From positions 248,001 to 312,000 of the forward strand of contig JAAVTG010000693.1 of the NCBI GenBank assembly GCA_011947345.1: a DNA stretch of 64,000 nt, read 5' to 3'. Of the stretch, positions 34,518 to 46,196 are shown piece after piece. How positions within the stretch are numbered: the stretch's first letter is position 1; each line of letters starts with the position of its first letter. The notes beneath the pieces were generated by a model. That model did no database searches. It was given only the letters and a program-made list of their open reading frames with translations, and had not been told where the DNA came from. This DNA is from Phytophthora quininea (lineage: Eukaryota > Oomycota > Peronosporomycetes > Peronosporales > Peronosporaceae). The position numbers and the translations under genes were made by a program.

Positions 34518-35248
34518 ATGGCGAGCGCGGCGATGGTCGTCTTCTGCTTCGATACGCTGCAGTCGCACTTCGACGGCGGCGTCGAGCCCACGCCCTGCTT
34601 CGACGTGCAGCAGGAATAGTACGTATAGCTGTCGTTGCGCCTACCGCGGCTTTGAGCCAAAGATTTTCTCTGAAAACCTTTTCGTGAATACGCCAGTCCG
34701 CTGTTCGTGACGTGGGAGATCGAGGAGCAGGGCGCTACGCGGCTGCGTGGCTGCATCGGCACGCTGGCACCCACGAGGCTGCGCAACCTGCGGGATTTCA
34801 CCTTCAAGAGCGCTGCGCGACCACCGCTTTGATCCCATCGCGCCGCAGGAGATGCAGCATCTGCACTGCTCCGTGTCGCTGCTCATCGACTACCAGGACG
34901 CCGACAGCTATGATGACTGGGAGGTGCGCTAAGATCCTGTAGATATTGTTGTCTATCGTTCTCATTGTGTGTGTCTTGTGGCAGATTGGCACGCACGGGA
35001 TCATCATCGACTTCACCGACTCTCGTGGTACTCCTTACAGCGCAACTTACCTGCCCCAGGTCGCTCGAGAACAGGGCTGGGACCACCTCGAGACGGTCAC
35101 GTCACTCATGAGGAAGTCCGGTTACCGTCGTACAGTCAGTGAGGACATGCTCAAGTCGGTCAAGGTCACTCGCTACCGCAGCTCCATCCACAAGCTCACA
35201 TACCAACAGTATCTCTCCGTCAAGCAAGAGATCCTGGACCGTGTGTGA
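34518..35248 (+). CDS. AMMECR1: AMMECR1-domain protein, three exons
   Basis: Exons 34518-34618, 34697-34923 and 34985-35248 (introns 78 and 61 bp, GT...AG) encode about 197 residues, nearly all AMMECR1 domain. Seen in order: MVVFCFDTLQSHF, PLFVTWEIEEQG, the family's signature six residues LRGCIG followed by TLAPTRLRNL, HCSVSLLIDYQDADSYDDWE, IGTHGIIIDFTDSRG, ATYLPQVAREQGWDHLETV and LLRK-like LMRKSGYRRT, then VKVTRYRSS. The biochemical role of the family is not settled; it is conserved from archaea to human. In exon 2 two bases (a GC pair) seem to be missing near 34810-34816, where SALRDHRFDP would otherwise run on. The second ATG (MVVF) six codons in is an alternative start. The gene is convergent with the kinesin, 218 bp away. 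Confidence 0.88.
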
Positions 35249-35466
35249 GGTGGCCGCTCGCTTTATTTCCTGGTGCGTATCTGGAAGTAGGCAAAGCGTT
35301 TGCATGACAGCCATGTATTTCTCTCATTGATTCTCCAGAGCATCAATTGATTTTGATTTGGTTACGCACGTCCTCTGTTCTCCTTTACTTTCTTTGCCGT
35401 TGTGTGAATGAAGCACACGGTCGTGTACTGAGGTGGGTCCAATCTCTCCGTGATTTAGTCGGTGGT

Positions 35467-38400
35467 CTAGTTCCCGGCGTTGAGCTGGTTTAAACGCTCC
35501 CGGTAGTCGTCGTGAACCTGTTTGAGGAGGCTCTCGCCACCTAGAAGCGGGTCGTAGTTAGGAGTAAACTCGTCTTCGTTGCCAGAGTAGTTGGCGTCCT
35601 CAGCTCCATGCTGGTCCATACCATACGCATCTTCGTCCACAGCGTCTCCAGGCTGCTCCGAGTGCGCAGATTCCGGGCGTGCTGTCGTTTGCTTTTCGCA
35701 GACGCAGTGTATTGACCTGCAAGACGAGTGTACACGTCCCCAACAGGCGCTGGAGGTGGAGCCGTACCGAATCCATCGTTCAAATTATCGTCGCTGTTGT
35801 AATCGCGGGGCGGTCCGTCGTGACGTAGGACATAGGCGGCCTCAAGCCCGAAGAGCTCACGTACTGCTCGGACTCGTTCTCGCGCTTCATGTTGGCAAGC
35901 ACCTCTAACACAGAGTTGCTCTTAAACGACGACGGGTTCTTGAGTCCGGAAGGTGTCCCCAAAAACTGTTCCGTCGGGGTACTCGACGATCGCGACGGCT
36001 TGAGCTGGCCTTTGTCCTTCAGTCGTCTCGAGCGATTCCGCTCCGAGCGACTTTGCAGGATTTCACGTTTCGACGCACTCTCTCGCACTCGGTTCTTGTG
36101 AATACCCGTGAAGTTTGTGGGGTTGGAAAGCCGTGAGAAGATTGATTTGGTTGCGGTTCCGGTGGACGCGGAATCATCGCTGCCCATGGCGTCCTCTTTA
36201 TTGGCATCATCGTCCCCGTCGTCGTGCTCATGCTCGTCGTGCCGCGCATTCTGCGAAATCCGGCCCTTCTGGGACGATACGGACGAGAACTCTGCGTTGC
36301 TACTCATGTCATCCAACTCCATTCTAAAACGACGGCGATCCTGCCCAACTGAACGAGTGGCATGATCGTTCTCTTCTTCGTCGCTCCTCATGGGAACATT
36401 GTCGTCGTGCGCGTGGTCGCCTTCGTGTCCATCACTGCCCATATCTTCATCGTCGTCAACAAATTCGTTAGCCCATGACGCTGGACCGGTGGGTGTCTGC
36501 CGTGATGCTACTGCATCAGGTTTACGTGTTGCTGCCGACGAGGTGTTGATCCGTGGGCGGTCTGTCGGTTGATCGCCTCCCTGCACCAACGCAGTCAGTC
36601 TTGTTAACTGCGACTCTAGATACTGGACACGGTCTCTACTGGCAGCAAGATCTAGTTGCTGCTGTTCTAACTCGGCCGCAATAGCTTGCTTTTCTTGGTC
36701 CATGCTGTGGGAGACTGTTTCCAGTTCCTCGCACTTCTTTCTCAAGACAGCGTTCCGTTCTTCAGAGACAGAGAGTAGAATACGACTTCGTTCGTCTAAT
36801 GGCTCTTGTTCGGGTGTGGCTCCATCACCTGACGACCCGCCGTTCACCACGCGCTGGAGAGATTCTTCGTAACTCTGCTTAATCTGCATCGTCTTCTCTC
36901 GTTCTTGCTCGAGATGGCGCGCAAGATCCGCCATTTCCACCTGCTGCTTTGCCAGTTCCTGTTCTTTCCGCTGATCCTGTTTCTTAACGTCAACTGCCAT
37001 GCCAAAGAGCATTTTCAGGAGCGTCCTTGCTTCTGGTAGCGACTGGGTCGTCTCGATCTTTGCCAGCGCATTGGCGCTGCCAACAGTTTGCGCATCGTCA
37101 GCAATCTCCGAGATCTTTTCTTCCTTGTACTCCAACTGAGCTTGGCAGGCTTCAATGCGCTCCTCCAGATCATAGAGCAGTTGCTCTTCGGCTGGCGTAA
37201 GCTTCTCTTTCCGTCCACTAGCGCGTCGGCCAAGAGGAGAGTTTTGCATCGGCGAGGTCAACACGTCGCGGATGTTAGACGTGGACGGGATCGAGCTCTT
37301 TACCTCTTTTTCTAGCTTGTCACGCTGCTTGTAAAGATCCTCCATTTGCTTTGCAACCATCTCTCTTTCTTTTGTAGTTGCTCAAGCTTTTGCTGTTCTT
37401 CTGCGCGCTTCTTCACCTCGTCAGAGAGCCACTTCGTGTCACGATCAGTGCGGTTAGCTCCCGCGCTCTTCTTTCGACCGTGCGTAGCGTTCATTTTTCG
37501 GGCTTGGGCAGTCAGCTGCTGTTGGTGTTTTAGCCGCTGCTTTGCTGCCGTCACTTCCTCCATCTTGCGCTTTAAAACGCGTTCCTGGGCATCCTTCTGC
37601 GTCCCCAAGCGCAAAATCTGCTGCTTATCGCGCTGCTGGCTGCGCTTCAGACTCATAATCTCACGCCTGCGCTGTTTGGCTTCGTCTTCGTACCTCTTCC
37701 TCTCCTCGTGCATTTTCTTGACCAAATCAACCTTTTGGCGCTTCATATTTGTGATTTCTGAGTTGAGAACACGCAGCTGCATTTCGTTCTTCTTTTTCTG
37801 GTTCATGAAGCGGTTCATCTCGTTCTGTTTCTTTCGTAGAGCTTGCAACTCTTCCTCCTTCGCCTTCAGTTCCCGAGACAGCTTTGACAGACGTCCATTC
37901 CCGCCTGACGAATCGCCTTCAGTCTGAACCTTTTGCTCAATCTGATGAATCTCTTCAACTAAGTGGTCGCGATCAACCTGAGCAGTCCGCACTTCTTCCA
38001 CCATCTGTGCCATCTTCTGCTCGTAAAACGTTTTCATACGCTCATAGTTTTCCTGCGCCTGGCGAATATTCTGCACGAGCTGTTCCTTTAGCGAAATATC
38101 ATGAGCAAGATCCTGTACTGACTCGCCTAGGTGGCGCTGGCGCTTCTCGAACACCCGCATACGATCGGCTTCTTCCTCGGTTTCTTCTTGGATGTCCATG
38201 TCGTCAGCTGAGTTGTTCCCATCCGCCCCGCTTCCATCACTTTCGTTTCCAGCGTCGTCGCCATTTTCCCCCTCTTTGAGTTTGTTAAGCAGCGCAGTCT
38301 CCTTTTCGATTTCCTTTTCTGCCTTTTCAAGTAATTCAGTCCCCATTTTCGTGTCAACCTCAGCAAAAGTGGGTAACGTGAATGGAGGCGCAGTTGCGGG

Positions 38401-39976
38401 ACGGGAGCTACTGTTCCCACTGTTCCGAATGGAAGGCCCCGGGAAATTCATCATGGCGTTGTCACGGTCTCGCTCAACTGCTCGCAGTTTCTCTCGCAAA
38501 TCGCATATCGTTCGGAGTTGATCCTTCAAGACGTTGGATTTCGATTCCTTCTCTTCGGGGTTGAATTCCCACCTGCGCTTTCCTCGACGCATAACCGCAA
38601 GTAATCCCGCTCGGCTTGGGCAGCAATCATTTCCTCCTTCAAATGGTCTAGCTGCGTTTTACCGCGCTTCAGCTCAGCAGTCAAGCGCGCGACCTCGCTT
38701 TCAGCATTCTCTGCACGCGTACGAAGATTCCCGAAAGAATCGAAGTCGCTGTCCATTCCAATGAGATCGGTCCCCACTGTGGCCATCTTCAGCTCGCTTT
38801 CGGACAGCCCCGGGTTGCGCAGGCGGTGCACTTCCATTTGAAGTGCTTGTACTTGACGACGCAGTTCCATGGTCAGCGCAGATGCCTCGTCGCGATTCAC
38901 CACGGGCTTGTTTTGGATGTTCCGTGCTCGGTTGGCATATTTTAAAGCATTCAACGTTTCCTCAAAGTTGACATCCGCAGGGCTCACGCATGTCAGCATA
39001 AGCGTCCTGCTGTTACCACCCAACGAGTCCTGCAGCATGCGCGTCAGTTTGGAATCACGATACGGGACATGGACCTTTCCGCGCTTCTTGTCGTCACCTA
39101 GAGCACTAATGACATTTCCCAGTGCTAGCAGCCCCTTGTTAATGTCAATGCCTTCTTTCAGTCGTTTGCCTTCAGCTTGCGTTCGCTTCTGTCTCTCCGA
39201 GCCAGCAAGATCAACGAAATTGAAATACGAGCTCCTCGTTTCATAGTCGCCATCCGCCATTTCCATGGCGTCAGCAGGCGCATCACCTATAGGAACATGC
39301 TGCACCATCGTGACCGTGAAAATAGCGTGTGATCGACTCGAATGCGCGTTCATCAGCGTACTCCCGTCGTCCGACACAACGTCCCGCGTTCCAACAGCCG
39401 CATACACTCATCTCCATCCACCACCCGCACTTCCGAGGCTCCAGTCACTTGCACTTCTCCGTTCTCTGCTTCTCGTAAACTCACTTTGCTCTCTCCAGTG
39501 GAGTCCCCCAAAGTCACGAGCAGATCGTGGATCTCCTCGCCATAAATCTCCAGAAACCTAATGTTCAGTTCTGCCTTGTAGTGCGGCTTTTCCTGGATTT
39601 TGCTATCGATCTGGTCAAACATGTAGCTGATGACGCGCGGGATGATGCCGTAGTCCTCGGGAGGGATGTGCACAGAGCTGCCGCTGCCCATGGTGTACGT
39701 CTTGCCCGAGCCGGTCTGGCCGTAGGCAAAGATGGTCGAGTTGTAGCCATCGAACGTGGCCTTAATGAGCGGATCCACGCAGCGCCAGATGTCGCTCTGC
39801 TGCGCGTACTTGCCGAACACATAGTCGTAGGTGAAGGCGCGGTTCTTGCCCATGACGATCTGGTTCTCCTCCTCCAGCACGGACACGCACTCATCGCAGC
39901 GCTCCACCTTCTCGCGGCCGATGAGCGGCCGGATGCGCACGGCCACGCGCACCGAGGCGTTGTCGTCGTCCGCCAT
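35467..39976 (-). CDS. kinesin-4 family chromokinesin (KIF4-like)
   Basis: Allowing five single-base losses (near 39361, 38569, 37370, 35820, 35689) the locus encodes 1,504 residues, an exact multiple of three. The motor domain (1 to about 360) begins [10 protein letters not shown], with P-loop [12 protein letters not shown], switch [12 protein letters not shown], switch [14 protein letters not shown] followed by [23 protein letters not shown] and [19 protein letters not shown], all diagnostic of kinesin-4. Long coiled coils fill about 370-1130, followed by a disordered acidic and basic region and a conserved-looking C-terminus (DYDPLL-like [18 protein letters not shown]). I did not find the Cys-rich domain typical of animal KIF4. 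Kinesin-4 proteins are plus-end motors that act on chromosomes and at the spindle midzone, where they suppress microtubule growth. The stop at 35467-35469 is reached only after the last two frame corrections. Confidence 0.9.
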
Positions 39977-40620
39977 AAGGAGAGCGGCGATTCTTGGCTG
40001 CTGTAGAGGCTACCAGGGAGCGAGCGGCAGGGAAGGTGTGGGGTGGCAGGTAGATGAGAGGCGGGGGAAGCTCTAGACACGCGTAGATGCCCCGCTGGGC
40101 CCGCACACAGAGCGTGGAGGACGCCGGAAGATCGGCTGTCTTGACCCGATGCAGAAGTGTGGCAAACGGCAAGTTGTAGGCAACATAAGAAAAAGCAACT
40201 TAAGTAAAAAAGTGACTTCCACAAACTTGGTGCCATTTTATAGTTGTCATTGGCATGACACCGCCACCACTTGATTCTCCTGCACCTGTTCATAACTAGC
40301 GGCGGTACATTCTGTCTCCACAAGAAAGTTAGGTACAGCGTGTGGTTGAGCTCATCTCGTGTACGGCCACTTGCCGCTGCGTGCCTCCAGCCACGGTGTG
40401 AACTCGAAGAGGAGCCTGACAACAGTGCACACAGTCTACATTCTCCCACACCTGTTCTTAGTGGTGCCAGAAGCAACCCGGGTTGTTCCAGTGGCGATTA
40501 ATTCGTAGGTTTATAAGAATGGCCTCCTTCGGGAAACGTCTTAAGTAAATATATAAGGCCGCCATAATCTCATTTCCTCGTAGCTCCACTTTTGGGGACA
40601 AATACACACTTCTATTGAGT
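39977..40620. other. kinesin upstream region, then flank of retroelement
   Basis: The first few hundred bases should carry the kinesin promoter. No gene is seen. The sequence becomes AT-rich toward 40500-40600, approaching the end of the retroelement. Confidence 0.45.
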
Positions 40621-40699
40621 AGGGCTTACAGTACGAACTTCAACTTTGATCTTGTATCGAGTTGAAAGCCCCAAGTTTTGAGTTCGCACTGCAAGCCCT
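40621..40699. repeat. imperfect inverted repeat at retroelement 3' end
   Basis: The arms 40621-40639 (AGGGCTTACAGTACGAACT) and 40681-40699 (AGTTCGCACTGCAAGCCCT) pair with two mismatches around a 41-bp spacer that itself has TCAACT/AGTTGA pairing. The right arm overlaps the recombinase stop codon (40699-40701). It may be part of the element terminus or a transcript hairpin. Confidence 0.6.
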
Positions 40700-41735
40700 T
40701 ACTGAAGATTTTGAACTTGCTTTTGTCCGGATACGATCCTTGCCGCGAGGCCATTCACGGACTGTCTGCACAACCTTGTGTACTGCTTGAACGTGTCGGA
40801 TGCCCAGCGGCCGTTAAACTGGATGGTCAGTGCAACGACTCCAGCTCTGTACATGTGTGTTGCTCCTCCTGATCGCAGAGAGTGTGTGCTGTAATCGTCG
40901 GGTTTGATACCATGGGCCACTGCCACGCGCCGGATCACCGCGGTGATAGCTTCTCCGGTGATGCACCCCGGTTTTCCTTTCTCATTGACAAAGACAGCTG
41001 CTGGTATCTCGACAGGTAGGTTGGATCTCGCCTTCAACATGCATAAGGCGCCAAACACCGGGCACAGGAACGGGTGGCCCGAGCGGTTTAGTAGGCGTTG
41101 AGTCGGTATACCTTGTTGATTGGTCTTCGAACCAGCCAGGCGGATGTGAACCGTGGTCGCGAGACGCGCGCTCCTCGTAATCGAACCAGTAGCGTCCAGC
41201 ACGGCAATATATGACGCCTTGAGCACGAACCACGCGAACTTGGAGCCTTTAGCAGCAATCTTGGAATGGCGCAGGAGGAAAAAGAAAGCCATGCACAACA
41301 CCCCCAGAAAGCTTGGCCGAAAGGTGTCGATAGGTCGAGGAGGTGGTAGCATGATTCGAGCAGCTGGAGCGAGACCGGTGCCTTCTGGCTGACCGGCCCG
41401 TCGAGACGAGAGATGCCTTTGAGGTCCATGCGAATGTGTGGATGGTTGCTTGAGAATTGGAGCGCTGCAACATGGAAGAAGTGAGAAATTCCATGCAGCA
41501 TCGAGGCAATCGTCGAGCTGCGAACGCGCCTGCCTGAACCGTATCCGACTTGTAACCCGTGGATGATGAATACCGTGACAAAGTGAAGCCGCAGCTCGAG
41601 GGCGAAGTTGATGAGAGCAGGCTGAATGCCGTGGCTGGTTGTCCATGAGACCCACATCTTTAAGGCACGCTTGTACTTGACGCAGGTGGAATCCGCGACA
41701 GAGTGAGCTCTGAGATGGAACGCCAGATCTTCTTC
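40699..41735 (-). CDS. tyrosine recombinase domain of DIRS/Ngaro-type element
   Basis: The C-terminal part shows the recombinase box II in order: H-x-L-R (STHSLRSGGATHMYRAG), then W in place of the second His (GRWASDTFKQY) and the nucleophile Tyr of that same stretch. The first catalytic Arg is likely in FFFLLRHSKI. The N-terminal SAM-like part (IEEDLAFHL, CVKYKRALKMWVSW, LLRLS-type helices) sits in the other frame and joins near 41290 if one base is missing. Such recombinases integrate circular cDNA without target-site duplication. The domain follows directly on RNase H, and one more base loss near 41742 would make them one polyprotein. Confidence 0.75.
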
Positions 41736-41737
41736 AA

Positions 41738-42430
41738 TTAGGCAACGTCCGATTCTGGTGTTTCCTGCGACCAGCCATTGGTTAGTAATCGAAAGTGGCG
41801 AGCCGCGGATGAGTTACGAAATGAGCGTGAACCTGCATCCGCAATCCGATTGTCGACATCAGCGACATGACACGAGGAGAATTGCAGTCCATGAGCTAGT
41901 TCCCAGTGACTGAGCAGATGAATGATCGTCTGAGCTCGTTTATTACGGGAGCCCATCTTGTTCTGCCAGGCGACCGCCGACGTGTTGTCGATGCGAAATT
42001 GAACGTGAACTGGTTCCGTCGGAGCTCCTGCCCGGCGCGACGCCCAGTGATTGCCCCAGGCTTGGGCCGCAAATGCGCACGACAAGAGCTCGCGGTAGTT
42101 GATGCCGAAACCCGTGAGAGGCACCGTTTTAGTCAGTTGTATCAGTCGTCGCTCCTCCGGAGAAAATCGGTAGCGTAGAACCCGTCGCTCGTTTGCCTCA
42201 AGGTCGCATAGACCATCATCTGAGGCGTCTATTTCGATAATCACTGCAGGCGACGGAAGATCGCCGAAGTATGACAGGGGACGCCATTGAGCGCCGGCGA
42301 ATCTAAGATATGGGACCACCAGATAAGGTCCTGTTTCATTTCGGGAGACATCGGTACCCGTTGTCAACGTCGGAGGTGGTGCTCGACCGAGCTGAGGCGT
42401 TGGAGGAATGGGCGCGCCGGATGTACGCAT
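41738..42430 (-). CDS. RNase H domain of DIRS/Ngaro-type element
   Basis: An open frame of 230 residues. It contains IIEIDASDDG (first catalytic Asp), FGINYRELLSCAFAAQAWG (second acidic residue on a helix), VQFRIDNTSAVAWQNKMGSRNKRAQTI (Asp in IDNTSAV) and VADVDNRIADAGSR near the end (final Asp), matching RNase H in DIRS-type elements, where this domain resembles the one seen in the crypton/DIRS lineage rather than Ty3. It removes RNA from the RNA:DNA hybrid during reverse transcription. Confidence 0.7.
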   Translation of the reverse strand: MRTSGAPIPPTPQLGRAPPPTLTTGTDVSRNETGPYLVVPYLRFAGAQWRPLSYFGDLPSPAVIIEIDASDDGLCDLEANERRVLRYRFSPEERRLIQLTKTVPLTGFGINYRELLSCAFAAQAWGNHWASRRAGAPTEPVHVQFRIDNTSAVAWQNKMGSRNKRAQTIIHLLSHWELAHGLQFSSCHVADVDNRIADAGSRSFRNSSAARHFRLLTNGWSQETPESDVA

Positions 42431-43593
42431 GTTGCGACGTGGCGAAGCCTACCAAGTAGCGATCGGTAGTCCGTGCGCTGTAGAAAGGATGACCGTAAGG
42501 CCTGATGGACACACTGGCGCGCCTTCGTGATCTTTGTCGGCGGCATGGCGACAGATTTCGTCTCTGTGTCGAATATGAGGCCGAGAATTTGTTGGCGCGG
42601 GGCCCAAGAGGTGAACTTTTTGCGTAGATAGCGCCATCGCCCAACACGGCGGTCATCGCGAGGCGCAGGGACCGCTCCGTATCGGTGCAGTTCGAGCCGA
42701 CGTCTGCGGCGACGTTGATGTGGTCGTCCACCACACATAATTAAAAGGACCCGGTTCGCGTAGTGCAGTGATGGAGCGCCCGTGAAGGTGGGCAATGGCC
42801 CCAACCAACACGCAATAACTCGCGGGTGATCCAGACCAGCCGAAAGCCGCAGACATGTCGATGACGAGAGCGTTATCGGCCACCAGTCGCCCACCGAACA
42901 GGTAAGCACTTTCGCTGAGAATACACACGTTGCGAAAGGCTGACGCGACATCGCCCGCTTGCAACAGGATATCAACACCTGGGTGGCGTTCCTGCTGGCT
43001 TAGGATCTCGCGAGCAATCGCGTCGCATGGCTCGAACAGCGGTTGGCACAATCTCTTGGTGGGGCTGCCTCGTTAATTGACGAGCCGTCCGAAAATGATA
43101 GGTCGTGGATGGAGCGGCCGTCGACCTGCGGATCGGCGTTGCCTTTGTCGACGACACCGAACGGGCTGATCCGGACCTCTGGCCAGAAATCCAGTATGTC
43201 GAGGTCAAGTACGAGGCAGCGTCCTTGGTCTTGTTCTTTACGAATGTTTTTGACAAGAACCGGGTAGCGATCGACCGCCGACTTGTGGTTGGCCGGGTAC
43301 GAGTGCAGGGGAGGCAGAGCGCGAACAATAGGGGCTCTCACGCCGGAACGTGCGATGTCCAGCAGCGCATCGAGGTGACGGAAACCCGCGCACGTCGACT
43401 GAAGTACATCCGGCAGCATGCTCTTGTTCGGCCGGTAGTTATCGGCAGTCTGCCCTCTCATGAGCTCGACAAATTGGGGAAGCGGTATACGGGTGCGTCT
43501 AATGAACTCCGACAACACGTGTTGGAGTGCCTTGTTAAGCGATGGACGCCCGGAAATTAATGCCGGTGTTGGGCTCGGTAACTGTAACCCCAC
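42431..43593 (-). CDS. reverse transcriptase domain of DIRS/Ngaro-type element
   Basis: Frames at 43593-43000, 43051-42653, 42978-42364 and 42734-42336 give the RT in order: ISPFGVVDKGNADPQ and GRSIHDLSF (fingers), ILLQAGDVASAFRNV (motif A Asp), FGWSGSPASYCVLVG (motif B), VVDDHINVAADV (motif C Asp-Asp), then KKFTSWAPRQQILGLIFDTE and the thumb region. These segments match the DIRS branch, whose motif C follows a short hydrophobic strand. The frame is broken at least twice by one base, including right at motif C near 42735. Confidence 0.7.
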
Positions 43594-43717
43594 TTGTAAA
43601 GGGGAGTATCGATGTGTTGTCGGCGAATAGCCCCCATAAACCGGCGCGTGACGCCGCGTTCCTGGTAAACCCCGTTAGTCCCGCTGCGCTGGGGATGATG
43701 CGGCGTACTGCGACGTG

Positions 43718-46196
43718 TTACTGGGGCCGGCGGTGACAGGAGATTGACTCGTCTATCGCTGGGGCACGAGGAATTCGCGATCGGATTGGCTGCGGTACTT
43801 GTGGCGAAGGCAACTGCCGATACGCATTCGCGCCATCGGACTGAAGTTGTCGGGTACACGAGGGTGCGGGTGACCCCATCGGAGGCATGCCGTCCAAAAT
43901 GGGAGCGCCATGGGGCGGCTCAGCGGAATGACGAACGCCGTGGGGCGGTATGATTTGAGCGCAAGGACTGTGGGGTGCCTTGGCCATAGATGTTCCAGCG
44001 GTATCGTCTGTCTGACCGGAACTGGGCCGCGGTGACGGCGGCGCTTGTTGAAGTGAGGAGATGGGCTCGTTAGCATAGCAAAGGTCGATTGAACTGATTA
44101 CTGCTGTGCTTGTAGTCCGAAGTGCCGGCAGCGCCTCGGCCACATCACTCCCGGTCGCGGCGGCCGGGCAGACGGCGCTCGGAACGGTAGTGACGGTCGA
44201 TGAACTCTTGGAGATCACGTGGGAGACGCCCGTGCCAGCGGTGGGTGCGATCGCGGTGAGCGCAGCGCTCTGGACTACCACCGTAGCACATTCCGCCCGC
44301 TAAAAAGCGGAGGCATGGCTCGCGGCCATCGCGGTCCCGGGGATCAGGCGCCTGATTGCGTCGGGCATGATCGGTGTCCGGGTGGCTGGTCCCCGACGCG
44401 GCCCATCGAATCGGCGGGAATGGGATCCCGCTCCCGTAGACGCCGCCAGTGTCGACGCCGCCAGTGCCGACGCCGCCAGGCGGAGGCGAGGTTGTTGAGG
44501 GCCGCGTGCCAATAGGCGTGATGGTAGTCGACGGCTCGCACAGCCTCGCAATACCCGCGCCACCAGTGTGGCGAATCAACGAGGAGTTGCGCGAGAGCGC
44601 GACCGATGTACTGGTTGTCGAACAGTAAAGTCAGGCGCACGCGGTTGGGTGTGTTGGCATCTCGCTCCATATTGGCGAGCACGAACCGCTTCACCCGCGA
44701 CAGCAAGCGTCGGATGTGGTCGCACCACAGCGAATCCCCACAGCAATGAGCCCGCCAATGGCTGATAGCAAATCTTCGTACGATGAGCACGCCGCCTCGG
44801 TGGCCGGCAGCACGGCTGACGAGCCAAAATCGGGTGCGAAATTTGCGTTTGTAGACCCGCGCTCGAGATGATCGAGTTCGGACTGTGGGCGGAAATGCAA
44901 AACCGTTAATCCACGCGAACCGAGGCGGCCGCTATACAGGGCCATTAACACGGCCGGCGTCGTCTGAAATCGGATGCATTCCAACTCACGTAAATGCAAC
45001 ACGAAGGACATCGGAGAAATCCACGCACCTTGTTCCGTGTTGAGCTCGCGAAACATCCGATGAGCCGCGAGTTGATGGGCTAACGGCGGGTAAAACTCGC
45101 CTTTTACCCGCGTCCTTGGCAGTTGGAAGCTAGAGCAGCGAAGTTCCCGCAGTTCCGCGGGAGGTAGGTCCAGTGCATTGCCGAGCGGCGGAAGTGCCCA
45201 CGACGCGCCCAGTTGGAGCAGCTAACCGCCAGGAAAGACGAGGGCGGCGGGTGCCATCGATTGGGCCACGTCGGCAACATTGGCACTTGAATGGGGTGGT
45301 GCGCGCGACTGAGGTCCTTGCTGGAGCTGGGACACCAGGGCGAACAGCTGATCCACCTTCGCCTCAAGCGAATGGAAGGGCGTGGCGGCGGCCACAGGCA
45401 CAGCGTCCGGCTCCCAACCCGAGCTGAAAAAGTCATCGAGGTTGAACCCCGCATTGTGCTGCAATCGAGAGGTCGTGTCCACCGGTTGCGGCGTGGGCAC
45501 CGACGCAACCGGGTCAAGGACGCTTTGGCCACCAACAGCCGACCGCAGAGACTCGCCTGTCTCGCTGCTCGACGCTAGTGCACGCGCGTCCACCGCGGGC
45601 TGAGCCGCGCACTCGGCCAGGGGCTCCGCGGCAGCGGATCCTGTGGCGATGATGAGCGTAGGGCGGCAGGCGTCGGTATCAGCAGAGGGCTTCTGTGCCA
45701 CGCGGGGCAGCAGTAGCCGCGAGCGGGTCGGCGGATGCGACCGTGGACGTCAACTCGCGCGTACCTCGGGTCGCACTTTCCGGTGACGGCGCTGGCCGGG
45801 TGGTATCGGTCGCTTGCAGCGACGTCGGGCTCGGGGCGGACTGCGCAGGTGATCGGGCTTGCACGGGCCCGGCGGTGGCGGCACTCGCCGTGGCAGCAGC
45901 CCGGCACTTAGGGGCTTGGGCGAGGTGGTGGGTCCGACCCGCTTGACCTTGCGGTTGGATGAACGGAGGGCACGGGCGGCTTGTTTCGCTCGAATCCGAG
46001 CGCTCGAGCGGCCGGGAGAAGCTCCAGCCACGGCGTTCGGCGGTTCAGCGTCACTGACGACGATTACTTCGGGCAGCAGGTCCGCCGAAGTGCTGGGCGC
46101 TGGCGTCGACGCGGCAGGCGGTGAGTCAGCGGTTGACGGTTCTTCCTCAGACGAGGCAAGTGAGACGCCGGAACGGGCAGACGAGGCGGTCGACAT
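43718..46196 (-). CDS. Gag-like region of DIRS/Ngaro-type element
   Basis: A start codon at 46196 opens a Ser/Ala/Pro-rich protein (MSTASSARSGVSLASSEEE) that continues through several frames to about 43718. Recognisable points: a long Gag-like helical part at about 45056-44600 (ISPMSFVLHLRELECIRFQ) and a CCCH-type finger near 44250-44310 (CLRFLAGGMCYGGSPERCAHRDRTH, Cys-x7-Cys-x6-Cys-x-His), a finger common in Gag of DIRS-like elements. At least five frame changes are needed, so the exact protein cannot be written with confidence. Confidence 0.5.

Larger units (their letters stand above)
40699..46196 (-). mobile_element. tyrosine-recombinase retrotransposon, DIRS/Ngaro type
   Basis: On the minus strand, a Gag-like region (46196 to about 43718), reverse transcriptase (about 43593-42430), RNase H (42430-41738) and a tyrosine recombinase (about 41735-40699) follow one another. 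This order, with a recombinase in place of a DDE integrase, defines the DIRS superfamily. There is no room for the adenine methyltransferase found between RNase H and recombinase in DIRS1-type elements, which favours a Ngaro- or PAT-like layout. The coding parts carry one-base frame breaks of the same kind as the host genes, so the element may be more intact than it looks. The 5' end and terminal repeats were not determined; the 5' boundary lies between 46196 and 46735. Confidence 0.75.
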
